Positions 26,339-35,513 of a stretch of DNA of 64,000 bases are shown here, one piece after another; position 1 is the first letter of the stretch, and every line of letters starts with the position of its first letter. The DNA comes from Rhizobium sp. BK650. GTDB lineage: Bacteria > Pseudomonadota > Alphaproteobacteria > Rhizobiales > Rhizobiaceae. The stretch lies in NCBI RefSeq assembly GCF_014195325.1, contig NZ_JACIBK010000002.1, positions 186,001 to 250,000 on the forward strand, written 5' to 3'. The translations under genes were made by a program, and so were the position numbers. Under the pieces are notes generated by a model. That model saw only the letters and a list, made by a program, of their open reading frames with translations. It ran no database searches and was not told the DNA's origin.

Positions 26339-26877
26339 AGGCCTGTCTCCTGGCTGTAGCTTGCAAGCGTGGCGTCGCGCTCGCTGATGACACCAGGCGT
26401 GAACGGCCAGGCGATGGAAAAGGCGGGGTCGTCCCAGCGGACGCCGCGGGCAAGCTCCGGCACATAGACTTCCGACATCTGGTAGAAAAGCTCGCAATCG
26501 TCCTCGAGCGTCAGGAAACCGTGTGCGCAGCCGGCGGGTATGTAGAACGCGTTGTGGCTGGCCGCGTCGAGTTCGACCGAGGCCCATTTCAGATAGGTCG
26601 GCGAATCCCGTCGCAGGTCGAGCGCCACGTCGAAAACCCTGCCGCGCGTGGCGCGCACCAGCTTGATCTCCGGCCGCGGCGCGGCCTGATAGTGCATGCC
26701 GCGCAGTGTCCCGCGCTGGTGGTTCTGCGAGACGTTGCATTGCGGGTAAACAGGCACGAGACCGTGGTCGGCAAAGCTCTTGGCGTCGAAGGTCCGCGCG
26801 AACAGTCCCCGCTCGTCGGAACGCGCGTCCACTTCCACGACAAAAGCACCCGAAACCGCGGTCGGGACGAATTTCAT
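26335..26877 (-). CDS. dTDP-4-dehydrorhamnose 3,5-epimerase family protein (RfbC-like)
   Basis: Cupin-fold sugar epimerase of 180 residues. Recognisable segments are VEVDARSDERGLFARTFD, the conserved NVSQNHQRGTLRGMHYQ with the catalytic His of the family, and YIPAGCAHGFLTLEDDCELFY. It would invert C-3 and/or C-5 of a 4-keto-6-deoxyhexose nucleotide. Because the operon encodes CDP-glucose enzymes rather than RmlA/RmlB, the likely substrate here carries CDP, not dTDP. It overlaps its neighbours on both sides by four bases. Confidence 0.88.
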   Translation of the reverse strand: MKFVPTAVSGAFVVEVDARSDERGLFARTFDAKSFADHGLVPVYPQCNVSQNHQRGTLRGMHYQAAPRPEIKLVRATRGRVFDVALDLRRDSPTYLKWASVELDAASHNAFYIPAGCAHGFLTLEDDCELFYQMSEVYVPELARGVRWDDPAFSIAWPFTPGVISERDATLASYSQETGL

Positions 26878-28109
26878 CCGATCACCGTCAGTTCCGGCAC
26901 GGCGACGGCGAAGCGTCCGCCCCAGGCGCCGACCCTGCTATTGGCCGCGACGACTTCGTTCTTGATGTTCCACGGCAGGATCAGAACGTAGTCCGGCCGC
27001 GTCTCGTCCATCTTTTCCGGCGCGTAGATCGGCAGCTTGCTGCCCGGCAGGAAGTGGCCCTGCTTGTGCGGATTGCGGTCGACGACATAGTCGATGAGGT
27101 CCGTGCTGACTCCGCAGAAATTCAGGAGCGTATTACCCTTGGCGGCAGCGCCGTAAGCGGCGACCGTCTTGCCGTTTCGTTTGGCTTCGGTGAGGAAGGC
27201 GAGCAATCCATCCTTGATCGGCGCCACACGGCTCTGGAAAGCCTCGTAGGTCTCGACCTTGTCGAAGCCAGCTGCTGCCTCGTCGGCGCGCACCTTGGCA
27301 ACGCCTGGGCCGGTCGGATGAGCACCAGACGTCGCGCGGCAGGCAAGCACGCGCAGGCTGCCGCCATGCGTCGGCAGCTCCTCCACGTCGAACACCGTGA
27401 GGCCGTGTGCCGCGAAAACCTTCTCGACGGCCAGCAGTGACAGATAATAGAAATGCTCGTGATAAACAGTGTCGAACTGGATGTTCTCCATCAGCCGCAG
27501 CAGATGCGGGAATTCGACGCTGACGACGCCATCCGTCTTCAGAACGGCAGAGAGTCCGCCCGCAAAGTCATTGATGTCAGGAACATGCGCCAGCACGTTG
27601 TTGCCGATGACGATGTCGGCGGCCAGACCGCGGGAGACGAGATCGGCAGCCGTTTCCTTGCCGAAGAAGCGCGCTTCCGTCGGCACGCCGATCTTTCGAG
27701 CGACCTCAGCGACGTTCTCGGCCGGTTCGATGCCGAGCACCGGCACGCCGGCCTCGACGAAATGCTTCAGCAGATAGCCGTCGTTGCTGGCCACCTCGAT
27801 AACCTGCGATTTTTCGTTGAGGCCGAAGCGCTTACGGGCCATGACGGTGAACTGACGGGCATGCTCTACCCAGCTGTCGCTGTAGGAAGAGAAATAGGCA
27901 TAATGGCTGAAAATATCTTCCGGCGGCACGAAGGCGTCGGCCTGCACCAACCAGCAATCGGAGCAGACGAAGGCACGCAGCGGATAGGACGGCTCCGGCT
28001 GCTTGAGTTGCTCTTCCGTCAGGTAGGCATTGGCGAGCGGCGTCGAGCCGAGATCGACGAAACGATGTTTCAAGGGAGCGCCGCAGAACCGGCAATTATG
28101 CGCTGTCAT
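26874..28109 (-). CDS. NDP-sugar C-methyltransferase (TcaB9/TylC3-like)
   Basis: A 411-residue enzyme predicted to add a methyl group to carbon of a 4-keto-6-deoxy sugar nucleotide, giving a branched sugar. The zinc site is Cys6/Cys9 and Cys49/Cys52; the SAM domain contains VIEVASNDGYLLKHF; the catalytic Tyr-His-Glu-His of TcaB9 is at 216-219 (VYHEHFYYLSL). The C-terminal domain (about 290-411) has VAAYGAAAKGNTLLN. It lies directly after rfbG with a four-base overlap, so its substrate is probably CDP-4-keto-6-deoxyglucose or its epimer. Confidence 0.9.
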   Translation of the reverse strand: MTAHNCRFCGAPLKHRFVDLGSTPLANAYLTEEQLKQPEPSYPLRAFVCSDCWLVQADAFVPPEDIFSHYAYFSSYSDSWVEHARQFTVMARKRFGLNEKSQVIEVASNDGYLLKHFVEAGVPVLGIEPAENVAEVARKIGVPTEARFFGKETAADLVSRGLAADIVIGNNVLAHVPDINDFAGGLSAVLKTDGVVSVEFPHLLRLMENIQFDTVYHEHFYYLSLLAVEKVFAAHGLTVFDVEELPTHGGSLRVLACRATSGAHPTGPGVAKVRADEAAAGFDKVETYEAFQSRVAPIKDGLLAFLTEAKRNGKTVAAYGAAAKGNTLLNFCGVSTDLIDYVVDRNPHKQGHFLPGSKLPIYAPEKMDETRPDYVLILPWNIKNEVVAANSRVGAWGGRFAVAVPELTVIG

Positions 28110-29170
28110 GATATTGCTTCCTCATAGGCCGAGATCTGGTCGAGCGAGAAGGCGCGCATGTCGGCTCCTTCCCAGTTTGCCCTGTACCAGGCGGCTGTCC
28201 AGTCGATGGTCTGCTGCAGGGTGAGGCGCGGTCGCCAGCCGATGGCCGAAAGCGCCAAATCCGAACTCAATGTCAGGGCAGGAGCTTCCGGCAGATGCGT
28301 TCCCGGTGCCTGCTTCCAGACGTCGTTGACGCCATGGGCGAGGCCAAGCGCCTCGGCAAGTTCGGCGACGGTTGCGAAACTCTGCGGATCCGGTCCGAAA
28401 TTCAGCGCCTCGGGCAATTCCTTTTCATCTGAAAGCGTCAGCGCCTCGGCGAAAGCGAGGTAGCCGCTGAGCGGCTCCAGCACATGCTGCCAGGGCCGGA
28501 TCGCTTGCGGGTAGCGGAGCAGGATCGGCTGATTGCTCTCGAACGCGCGAATGAAATCCGGGATAAGCCGGTCTTTCGACCAGTCGCCGCCGCCGATGAC
28601 ATTGCCGGCGCGCACGGTCGCAACGTTGATGTCGCGTCCCCTAAAGAAGCTGTCGCGATAGCTCTGAACGACGAGTTCGGTGCAGGCCTTGGAATTGGAA
28701 TAGGGGTCCTTGCCGCCGAGTGTATCGCTTTCGATAAAGGGAATGCCGCTGCCGTTATTGGCGTAGACCTTGTCGGAGGTGATGACGAGAATTGTCCTGA
28801 CAGAAGGTGTATCGCGCACCGCATCCAGAACGTTTGCAGTTCCCATCACATTGGTCGCGAAGGTCTCGGTCGGATTTTCATAGGAGCGCCGCACCAGGGC
28901 CTGCGCTGCCATGTGGATGATGATTTCGGGCTCGAAATCGATGAGACGTTGTCTAAACGATGCTGCATCCCTGATATCGGCGATGTGGTGGCCCTGCCCA
29001 TCCCAGGGCGAAAGCCGTGCGTAAAGGGAGGGACTGGTCTCGGGTTCGAGCGAGACCGCCGCCACCTCCGCGCCGAGCTTTTCCAGCCACAGCGAAAGCC
29101 AGGATCCTTTGAACCCTGTGTGTCCCGTCAGGAACACGCGCCTGCCATTCCAGAAGTCTGTCAGGCCCAT
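28106..29170 (-). CDS. rfbG: CDP-glucose 4,6-dehydratase
   Basis: Short-chain dehydrogenase/reductase family enzyme of 354 residues that converts CDP-D-glucose to CDP-4-keto-6-deoxy-D-glucose. The NAD site is [18 protein letters not shown], and the active-site Tyr-x-x-x-Lys is [11 protein letters not shown]. Length and the [16 protein letters not shown] start are typical of RfbG. ATG 29170 is used, overlapping the end of rfbF; GTG 29179 is an alternative. It makes the intermediate on which the C-methyltransferase, epimerase and aminotransferase encoded downstream would act. Confidence 0.95.
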   Translation of the reverse strand: MGLTDFWNGRRVFLTGHTGFKGSWLSLWLEKLGAEVAAVSLEPETSPSLYARLSPWDGQGHHIADIRDAASFRQRLIDFEPEIIIHMAAQALVRRSYENPTETFATNVMGTANVLDAVRDTPSVRTILVITSDKVYANNGSGIPFIESDTLGGKDPYSNSKACTELVVQSYRDSFFRGRDINVATVRAGNVIGGGDWSKDRLIPDFIRAFESNQPILLRYPQAIRPWQHVLEPLSGYLAFAEALTLSDEKELPEALNFGPDPQSFATVAELAEALGLAHGVNDVWKQAPGTHLPEAPALTLSSDLALSAIGWRPRLTLQQTIDWTAAWYRANWEGADMRAFSLDQISAYEEAIS

Positions 29171-29934
29171 ATTTTCCACGGTGCTTTTCCGGAGCTCCAG
29201 AGTTCCTCAAGCTGGTGGCGCTCGCGAAGCGTATCCATCGGCTGCCAGAAGCCGTCGTGACGGAAGGCTGCCAGTTGCTTGTTGGATGTCAGCCATTGCA
29301 TCGGACCTGCTTCCCAGATCGTATCGTCGCCTTCGATGAGGTCGATGACGGAAGGGTGCAGCACGAAGAAGCCGCCATTGATACGCTGGCCGTCACCCTT
29401 CGGCTTTTCGATGAAGGCGGTCACGACGTCATTTTCGATATTCGTCGCGCCGAAACGGCCAGGAGGCGTCACGGCGCACATCGTCGCTTTCAGGCCGTGG
29501 CTGCGATGGAAGGCGATTTCCGAGGTAATGTCGATATTGGCGACACCGTCGCCATAGGTCATGCAGAAGGGTTCGTCCGGGTTCAGATGCTCGCGGATGC
29601 GCCGGATACGGCCGCCCGTCATCGAGTTCATGCCGGTATCGACGATGGTCACCTTCCAGCTGGGTTTTGAACCCTTATGATATTCGATCGCGTTGGTGGC
29701 GAGGTCGACGGTGATGTCGCTGTGATGCAGGAACAGGTTTACAAAATATTCCTTGAGCATGTAGCCCTTGTAGCCAGCGCAGATGATGAAATCATTCAGG
29801 CCGTGATGGGCGTAGATGTTCATGATGTGCCAAAGGATCGGCTTTTCGCCGATCTCGACCAGCGGCTTGGGCCGCACACTGGTCTCTTCGGCAAGGCGCG
29901 AACCCAGACCACCTGCCAGAATTACGACTTTCAT
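29161..29934 (-). CDS. rfbF: Glucose-1-phosphate cytidylyltransferase
   Basis: First step of the CDP-sugar pathway: glucose-1-phosphate plus CTP gives CDP-glucose and pyrophosphate. The 257-residue length is exactly that of RfbF proteins. Visible motifs are the nucleotide-binding [20 protein letters not shown], the metal-site [11 protein letters not shown] and PPGRFG. ATG 29934 begins the family N-terminus MKVVILAGG; longer upstream frames are not supported. It is the first gene of the eleven-gene operon, so the operon promoter should lie between 29935 and about 30240. Confidence 0.96.
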   Translation of the reverse strand: MKVVILAGGLGSRLAEETSVRPKPLVEIGEKPILWHIMNIYAHHGLNDFIICAGYKGYMLKEYFVNLFLHHSDITVDLATNAIEYHKGSKPSWKVTIVDTGMNSMTGGRIRRIREHLNPDEPFCMTYGDGVANIDITSEIAFHRSHGLKATMCAVTPPGRFGATNIENDVVTAFIEKPKGDGQRINGGFFVLHPSVIDLIEGDDTIWEAGPMQWLTSNKQLAAFRHDGFWQPMDTLRERHQLEELWSSGKAPWKIWA

Positions 29935-30515
29935 CCCAAGCGAACTCCAAAGCGTCTGATAACATTCATTGCCGCCGGCAGGCGCCTGGGAAATACGCCC
30001 GGTATGCGGGCAACGATCTCCAAGAAGCGGAACGGCAGTCATCGTGATGCCGGTATCGGATTTCGTTCTTGTGCGAGGCTTGCCTTAGCCAGGTCGAAAA
30101 TAACCGACAGCCGGAGGTCTTTCTCCGCCCGGCTGAGTGGCTTTCCGATAGTCGCTTGGAATTACTAGTTATTTTGCAACGCCCAGAATCAGCGTTGCAT
30201 GCCTATGATTTTTGAGGGGTAAGAAAGCGGTCCGCAGAAGCGAGGCGCATTCAAAGAATGCGGTCGATCTTGTGCTGGATATGCAGATTGGGCATCAAAC
30301 CGGCAGTATGCGCGGCACGATAAGCATTGCGCGCAGCATCGAATGTTACGCCCCACATAATGGCGCTCAGAAGGAAAGCGATGATGTAGACCTGAATCCG
30401 CATGGGGCCATCGAAATGGAGTATGTTGGCTTTAATGTGGCAATCTTGCAGCGGAGCCTCTCCGGCCAGCTTCATGACAAAAGTTATTTTAAAACAAGCT
30501 GTTTCGAAAGGAAAT
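29935..30515. other. Upstream region of the CDP-sugar operon
   Basis: These 581 bases hold the operon promoter and one candidate small membrane-protein frame (30251-30403, listed separately). No clear minus-10/minus-35 pair or operator could be chosen with confidence. Base composition is lower in GC from about 30160 to 30520 than in the flanking genes. Confidence 0.45.
30251..30403 (-). CDS. Possible small single-pass membrane protein, 50 residues
   Basis: No family recognised. The frame begins MRIQVYIIAFLLSAIMWGV, a hydrophobic helix near the N-terminus, followed by a basic, His-containing tail (MPNLHIQHKIDRIL). The protein-like composition argues for a real gene. Against it, no good ribosome site precedes the ATG. 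It lies between tRNA-Leu and the rfbF start on the same strand. Confidence 0.35.
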   Translation of the reverse strand: MRIQVYIIAFLLSAIMWGVTFDAARNAYRAAHTAGLMPNLHIQHKIDRIL

Positions 30516-30599
30516 GGTGCCCAGAAGAGGACTCGAACCTCCACGCCTCGCGGCACAGGTACCTGAAACCTGCGCGTCTACCAATTCCGCCATCTGGGC
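30516..30599 (-). tRNA. tRNA-Leu (anticodon CAG)
   Basis: The reverse complement folds as a class II tRNA: 7-bp acceptor GCCCAGA/TCTGGGC, D-arm GGCGGAATTGGTAGACGC, anticodon stem CAGGT/ACCTG with loop TTCAGGT (anticodon CAG, reads CUG), a long variable arm (GCC..GGC) and T-arm with GTTCGAGTC. The terminal CCA is encoded (30516-30518). CUG is the main leucine codon in GC-rich genomes like this. Confidence 0.97.
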
Positions 30600-30767
30600 G
30601 ACGGAGAGCCATGTAAGGGGGTGGCTCTTTGCTGTCAACAGGGTTTTTGAAGTTTTCCTGACAGTCGGTGAAAAAGCTTCATGAGGCCGCTTATCGGCAG
30701 CACGCCCCTGTGGATGGCGCGGCCTCTTTTTCCGACCTATATAAGCGATATCGGAAAGGAACGCGTC

Positions 30768-31175
30768 ATGTTCGACCTTCGCTCTGCTCTTCTTTTCGGT
30801 CTGCTTGCCGCGGTGCCTGTGGCAGAGGCCGGTGCCGCCTCGCCGTCGCTTGGGCCAGTCAACACGCAATCGACGATTTGCGACTATCGTGGCTGCTTTG
30901 GCTTCGGTCCGCAGCAATGGCATCGCCCGGCCTATGTCCAGCCGAACTATCGTCCACCGAATGCGGTCGGCCCGAAATATTATCAGCCGCCCGGCACACC
31001 GCCGCCGAGACTGACCTACGACCCGCCGCCGCTGCAGCGGGTGCAGCCTTCGGCCGATGATCTCAGCCGCCATCAGCAATGGTGCCGGAACGAATATCGG
31101 TCCTACAATCCGCGCACGGATCGTTTCCTGACCTATGAAGGCATCTACAAGACCTGCAACTCGCCTTATAACTGA
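30768..31175 (+). CDS. BA14K family exported protein
   Basis: A 135-residue exported protein. Residues 1-24 are a signal peptide (MFDLRSALLFGLLAAVPVAEA). The middle is rich in Pro and Tyr (PPGTPPPRLTYDPPPLQ). The last 35 residues, HQQWCRNEYRSYNPRTDRF and TYEGIYKTCNSPY, match the BA14K domain known from Brucella and other Rhizobiales, whose function is unclear (reported as immunoreactive and lectin-like). ATG 30768 follows AAGGAA six bases upstream; the longer frame from 30681 lacks a ribosome site. Confidence 0.88.
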   Translation: MFDLRSALLFGLLAAVPVAEAGAASPSLGPVNTQSTICDYRGCFGFGPQQWHRPAYVQPNYRPPNAVGPKYYQPPGTPPPRLTYDPPPLQRVQPSADDLSRHQQWCRNEYRSYNPRTDRFLTYEGIYKTCNSPYN

Positions 31176-31178
31176 CGG

Positions 31179-31469
31179 TCAGCTTTCCGAGGCACGGTCG
31201 GTATGGCCGAGATCGCGGTCTGGCTCAATGATGTCGCGTACGCGCTGTTTGAGTTCCTTTGGCCCCGGAAATCCGCTGTCGCGCTTACGCTCCCAGATCA
31301 GATCGCCATTGACGCGGATCTCGAAATTGCCGCCGGTGCCGGGAACGAGCGCGACCTCGCCAAGGCTGTCCGTGAAGGTCTGCAGCAGTTCCTGCGCCAT
31401 CCAGGCTGCGCGCAGCAGCCAGTTGCACTGGGTGCAGTAGAGGATCGTCACGCGGGCTTTCTCGGTCAT
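31179..31469 (-). CDS. SelT/SelW/SelH (Rdx) family redox protein
   Basis: A 96-residue thioredoxin-like protein with the family's CxxC motif at Cys12-Cys15 (ILYCTQCNW); the bacterial members use Cys where animal ones use selenocysteine. The downstream GTGGNFEIRVNGDLIWERK and FPGPKELKQRVRD segments are characteristic. A cytoplasmic thiol-redox role is assumed; no partner is known. The gene is convergent with the BA14K gene, only three bases apart. Confidence 0.9.
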   Translation of the reverse strand: MTEKARVTILYCTQCNWLLRAAWMAQELLQTFTDSLGEVALVPGTGGNFEIRVNGDLIWERKRDSGFPGPKELKQRVRDIIEPDRDLGHTDRASES

Positions 31470-31655
31470 GGAAGTCTCCTTTTTTTGCCGACGAATCTAG
31501 AAGCTTGAAAAAGGCGCTGCAATGCGCCTGTCCCGAATCAGAAGGCAGAAAGTTCGGATTCAGTCTTTTTTGATAATTTTCCGTTAGCTATTCTGGACTG
31601 GTGTCTTCGCGGAGTAGCCGAAGCACCCTGGTTCTTGTTTTGCATACGGGTGCTC

Positions 31656-32705
31656 ATGCGTTCATCGGCTGTCCCAGCGATCCTCGTCGCCTGCCTCGCT
31701 CTGGCGGGCTGCTCGTCGGCTTCCGGTCCGGAAAGTCTTGCCGCCGGCGTCACACCGAAACCCTCTAAGGAGATCACGGCTTCCGTCACCCCGCCGCCGG
31801 CAGCCGTGCCGCAGGCCACGGTCGCCGCAGCCGGGGCGGATGATACGACCTCGCAGGCAAGCCTTGCCTGGGAAGCGCCCGTGCCGGAGCCTCGCGCCTT
31901 CTCGGCAGTGACGCCTTCGGCCACATCACAGCCTGGAATGCCGGTTCCGAGCGAGCGCCCGCTCGAACTCGCCATGGCAGCGGCACCCGCCATCGAACCG
32001 CCGACGCGCGGCCGTTCGCGCGTTTATGGCTATGGCTTCCGCGATGCCAAGCCCATCAATTTCGGCAGGATTTCCCCGCGCAAGCTCGCCGTTCACGGCG
32101 TCGACGTTTCGCGCTGGCAAGGTGACATCGATTGGGAAACGCTTAGAACCCGCGGCGCAAACTTCGCCTTCATCAAGGCAACAGATGGCGGTGATCATCT
32201 GGATCCGATGTTCAAGACCAACTGGCGGGGCGCCAAGGAGGCCGGCATCAAGCGCGGTGCCTATCACTTCTTCTACTGGTGCCGCACGGCGGGCGAACAG
32301 GCAGACTGGTTCATCCGCAACGTCCCGCGCGATCCCGACGCCTTGCCGCCGGTCATCGACGTGGAATGGAACGGCGAATCGAGCTGCAAAGTCAAGCTCT
32401 CTCGTGCCCGCGTGCTGGAAAAGATGCAGGTCTTCATGGACAAGATCGAGCGGCACTATGGCAAGCGCCCGATCATCTACACGGCTCCCGATTTCTACGC
32501 CGACAATCTCGAAGGCGCCTTCCCCAACTATCACTTCTGGCTGCGCGCGGTCGCCGAACATCCTTCGAAGGTCTATCCGGGCCGTCAATGGCTCTTCTGG
32601 CAATATTCCGGCTCAGGCCTCTCGCACGGCGTTGAAGGCCGCATCGACCTCAATGCTTTCCGGGGCAGCGAAGAAGAATGGCACCGCTGGGTAGCGGGAC
32701 TCTGA
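31656..32705 (+). CDS. Glycoside hydrolase family 25 (lysozyme-like) lipoprotein
   Basis: A 349-residue muramidase-type protein. The N-terminus has a lipoprotein signal (VACLALAGC, lipidated Cys near residue 19), then an Ala/Pro-rich linker to about residue 130. The GH25 domain runs from HGVDVSRWQGDIDWETL to the end, with the catalytic Asp in DVSRWQ and the Asp/Glu pair in PPVIDVEWNG. The enzyme would cleave the N-acetylmuramic acid-N-acetylglucosamine bond in the periplasm. ATG 31656 is used; GTG 31650 is possible; no good ribosome site is visible. Confidence 0.9.
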   Translation: MRSSAVPAILVACLALAGCSSASGPESLAAGVTPKPSKEITASVTPPPAAVPQATVAAAGADDTTSQASLAWEAPVPEPRAFSAVTPSATSQPGMPVPSERPLELAMAAAPAIEPPTRGRSRVYGYGFRDAKPINFGRISPRKLAVHGVDVSRWQGDIDWETLRTRGANFAFIKATDGGDHLDPMFKTNWRGAKEAGIKRGAYHFFYWCRTAGEQADWFIRNVPRDPDALPPVIDVEWNGESSCKVKLSRARVLEKMQVFMDKIERHYGKRPIIYTAPDFYADNLEGAFPNYHFWLRAVAEHPSKVYPGRQWLFWQYSGSGLSHGVEGRIDLNAFRGSEEEWHRWVAGL

Positions 32706-32710
32706 GGTGT

Positions 32711-32739
32711 AAAAGGCTGGCGAATCGAGCCAGCCTTTT
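32711..32739. terminator. Bidirectional terminator between GH25 gene and lepA
   Basis: A perfect 11-bp stem (AAAAGGCTGGC / GCCAGCCTTTT) with loop GAATCGA lies in the 71-base gap between two convergent genes. The A- and T-rich arms allow termination in both directions. Confidence 0.85.
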
Positions 32740-32776
32740 AGTTCATGGTGTGCGCTGAAGTTCCGGATCGTCCGGT

Positions 32777-34609
32777 TTACTCGTCGCCCATCTTGAGCGC
32801 CGCGATAAACGCTTCCTGCGGGATCTCCACCTTGCCGAACTGGCGCATGCGCTTCTTGCCTTCCTTCTGCTTTTCCAGAAGTTTGCGCTTGCGGGTGGCG
32901 TCGCCGCCGTAGCATTTGGCCGTCACGTCCTTGCGAAGGGCCGAGATGGTTTCGCGAGCAATGACGTTGCTGCCGATCGCAGCCTGGATCGGGATCTTAA
33001 ACATGTGTTTCGGGATCAGCTCCTTCAGCCGCTCGCACATGTCGCGGCCGCGCTTTTCGGCGGCAGCGCGATGCACCAGCATCGAGAGCGCATCGACCGG
33101 CTCGCCATTGACGAGGATCGACATCTTCACGAGATTGCCTTCGCGATAGCCTTCGAGGTGATAGTCGAAGGACGCATAGCCCTTCGAGATCGATTTCAGC
33201 CGGTCGTAGAAGTCAAAGACGACTTCGTTGAGCGGCAGCTCATAGGTCACCATGGCGCGCGTGCCGACATAGGTCAGCTCGGTCTGGATGCCGCGCCGGT
33301 CCTGGCAGAGTTTGAGGATGCCGCCGAGATAATCGTCCGGCGTCATGATCGTCGCCTTGATCCACGGCTCGCGAATTTCGGCGATCTTGACGACATCGGG
33401 CATGTCGGCCGGATTGTGCAGCTCGCGCTCGCTGCCGTCGGTCATCGTCAGCTGATAGACGACCGAAGGGGCGGTCGCGATCAGATCGAGGTCGAACTCG
33501 CGCTCCAGGCGCTCCTGGATGATTTCGAGATGGAGCAGGCCGAGGAAGCCGCAGCGGAAGCCGAAGCCGAGAGCGGCCGACGATTCCATCTCAAAGGAGA
33601 AGGAGGCGTCGTTGAGGCGCAGCTTGCCCATTGCAGCGCGCAGGTCTTCGAAATCGGCAGCGTCCACCGGAAACAGGCCGCAGAAAACGACCGGCTGCGC
33701 CGGCTTGAAGCCCGGCAGCGCCTGGGCCGTCGGGCGCTTGTCTTCGGTGATTGTATCGCCGACGCGCGTATCGGCCACTTCCTTGATCGAGGCGGTGATG
33801 AAGCCGATCTCGCCCGGGCCAAGGCTGTCGACATTGACCATCTTCGGCGTCAGCACGCCGACACGTTCCACCTGATACTTGGCATCCGTGCCCATCATCC
33901 GGATCGTCTGGCCCTTGGAGAGCACGCCGTCGATAACGCGCACCAGAACCATGACGCCGAGATAGGTGTCGTACCAGCTGTCGACGAGCAGTGCCTTCAG
34001 CGGCGCCTTTTCGCCGCCCGGGCTCTTCGGCGCCGGCAGCTTGTGGACGATCGCTTCCAAGACGTCGGGAATGCCGAGGCCGGTCTTGGCTGAGATCAGC
34101 ACGGCCTCGGAAGCATCGATGCCGATGACCTCCTCGATCTGTTCCTTGATGCGGTCGGGCTCGGCCGCCGGGAGGTCGATCTTGTTGAGAACGGTGACGA
34201 GCTCGTGGTTGTTGTCGATCGCCTGATAAACGTTGGCGAGCGTCTGTGCTTCCACGCCCTGCGACGCGTCGACGACGAGCAGCGAACCTTCGCAGGCCGA
34301 AAGAGACCGGGAGACCTCATAGGCGAAGTCGACGTGACCGGGTGTATCGATGAGGTTCAGCACATAGGTCTCGCCGTCCTTTGCCTTGTAATGCAGGCGA
34401 ACGGTCTGCGCCTTGATGGTGATGCCGCGCTCGCGCTCGATATCCATATTGTCCAGCACCTGCTCGGACATTTCGCGCTCGGCAAGGCCGCCGGTCGTCT
34501 GGATGAGGCGGTCCGCAAGCGTCGATTTGCCGTGGTCGATATGGGCCACGATCGAAAAGTTGCGGATATGGGATAGCGGAGTCGTCGAATTGGTGCTCAT
34601 GCGCGCCAT
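32777..34609 (-). CDS. lepA: Elongation factor 4 (LepA), ribosome-associated GTPase
   Basis: A 610-residue translational GTPase that can back-translocate or remodel stalled ribosomes. The G-domain motifs are AHIDHGKST (P-loop), DTPGHVDF and LNKIDLP. The LepA-specific C-terminal domain ends with [18 protein letters not shown]. Length and sequence are typical of alphaproteobacteria. The N-terminal [19 protein letters not shown] is the usual extension. It is convergent with the GH25 gene and followed upstream by tenA on the same strand, 77 bases away. Confidence 0.98.
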   Translation of the reverse strand: MARMSTNSTTPLSHIRNFSIVAHIDHGKSTLADRLIQTTGGLAEREMSEQVLDNMDIERERGITIKAQTVRLHYKAKDGETYVLNLIDTPGHVDFAYEVSRSLSACEGSLLVVDASQGVEAQTLANVYQAIDNNHELVTVLNKIDLPAAEPDRIKEQIEEVIGIDASEAVLISAKTGLGIPDVLEAIVHKLPAPKSPGGEKAPLKALLVDSWYDTYLGVMVLVRVIDGVLSKGQTIRMMGTDAKYQVERVGVLTPKMVNVDSLGPGEIGFITASIKEVADTRVGDTITEDKRPTAQALPGFKPAQPVVFCGLFPVDAADFEDLRAAMGKLRLNDASFSFEMESSAALGFGFRCGFLGLLHLEIIQERLEREFDLDLIATAPSVVYQLTMTDGSERELHNPADMPDVVKIAEIREPWIKATIMTPDDYLGGILKLCQDRRGIQTELTYVGTRAMVTYELPLNEVVFDFYDRLKSISKGYASFDYHLEGYREGNLVKMSILVNGEPVDALSMLVHRAAAEKRGRDMCERLKELIPKHMFKIPIQAAIGSNVIARETISALRKDVTAKCYGGDATRKRKLLEKQKEGKKRMRQFGKVEIPQEAFIAALKMGDE

Positions 34610-34686
34610 ATAGCAGCGCGCACTTCGCCCGCAAAGCGGTAATTATACCGGGGTTTACCCTATTTTTTAGCCTGTGGCGTGTCGGC

Positions 34687-35385
34687 TCAGACCGGCCAGG
34701 TCTCCAGCCGCCAGGCCGAATCCCAGAACATCCATTCATATTGGGAGGCGCGCACGAAGGCGTCCATCATCTGCTGGCGCTCCCCCGGCGAGGCGGCACG
34801 CGCGGCGATATCCGTCAAGGCAATCACTTCGCGCGCACCGGCGGCAAATTGCGGATCGCCATAGGTGTTGATCCAGGCCTGGAACACATTGCCCTCGATT
34901 GCCGGCCTGCTCTTGATGCCTTCGCCGACATACCAATAGATCCAGAAGCACGGCAGGATGGCCGAAAGCGCCACCGCATAGGAGCTGTGATAGGCCGTCG
35001 CCAGCAGGAAATTCGTATAGGCGAAGCAGGATGGCGAGGGCTCGGCGGCCGTCACATCGGCGCTGGAAATGCCGAACTGCGTCAGGAAACCGGCATGCAG
35101 GCCCTGCTCGACGGTGATCGCCTTCTGTGCCGAACCAAGGAAACGCAGCACCTGCGCATTGTCAGGCGCCTTGGCGGCGACAATCGCCAGGCAGCGGGCA
35201 TAGTGCTTCAGATAGATCGCGTCCTGCAGGATGTAGTGACGAAAAACCTCCGGTGGCAGCGTGCCATCCGAAAGCCGCTCCAGCAGCGGCAGTCGCTCGA
35301 TCTCCGCCATGATAGGCTCGATGCGATCCCAGGCGGCAGCCGTGAAGCTTCCCGCCGTCTCGGTGATTTGCGCAATACTGTCCAT
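34687..35385 (-). CDS. tenA: TenA family thiaminase II / aminopyrimidine aminohydrolase
   Basis: A 232-residue helical protein that hydrolyses aminomethylpyrimidines in thiamine salvage. The catalytic Cys146 is in ILPCFWIYW and the conserved Asp55 in YILQDAIYLKHYA. YVGEGIKSRP holds the Glu region of the active site. No other thiamine gene or thiamine riboswitch is nearby, so this copy acts as a stand-alone salvage enzyme. It is divergent from an XRE-cupin regulator gene, 128 bases apart, which might control it. Confidence 0.93.
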   Translation of the reverse strand: MDSIAQITETAGSFTAAAWDRIEPIMAEIERLPLLERLSDGTLPPEVFRHYILQDAIYLKHYARCLAIVAAKAPDNAQVLRFLGSAQKAITVEQGLHAGFLTQFGISSADVTAAEPSPSCFAYTNFLLATAYHSSYAVALSAILPCFWIYWYVGEGIKSRPAIEGNVFQAWINTYGDPQFAAGAREVIALTDIAARAASPGERQQMMDAFVRASQYEWMFWDSAWRLETWPV

Positions 35386-35460
35386 GCTGCTCTCCGATCT
35401 TGAATGCCGCTGCCATATATCGACGGCGCTATGGTGAAAGCAAGGCGGCTCACGGCGCTT

Positions 35461-35501
35461 GATTCCATCATTGGATTATGTATTTCTCTTATAGTGGAAT
35501 C
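35461..35501. promoter_or_regulatory. Inverted repeat between tenA and the XRE-cupin gene
   Basis: GATTCCA (35461-35467) is mirrored by TGGAATC (35495-35501), with an AT-rich centre that includes TTATAG, a possible minus-10 for the regulator gene. TCCA/TGGA half-sites are also repeated inside (35464-35474). A likely operator for autoregulation by the XRE protein. Confidence 0.45.
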
Positions 35502-35513
35502 AGGGATCGAGAG

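Noticed and set aside
25055..26359. Open frame of 434 codons on the plus strand opposite the GT2 gene
   Set aside because: Shadow of the certain glycosyltransferase gene; composition is rich in Arg, His and Gly with no family features.
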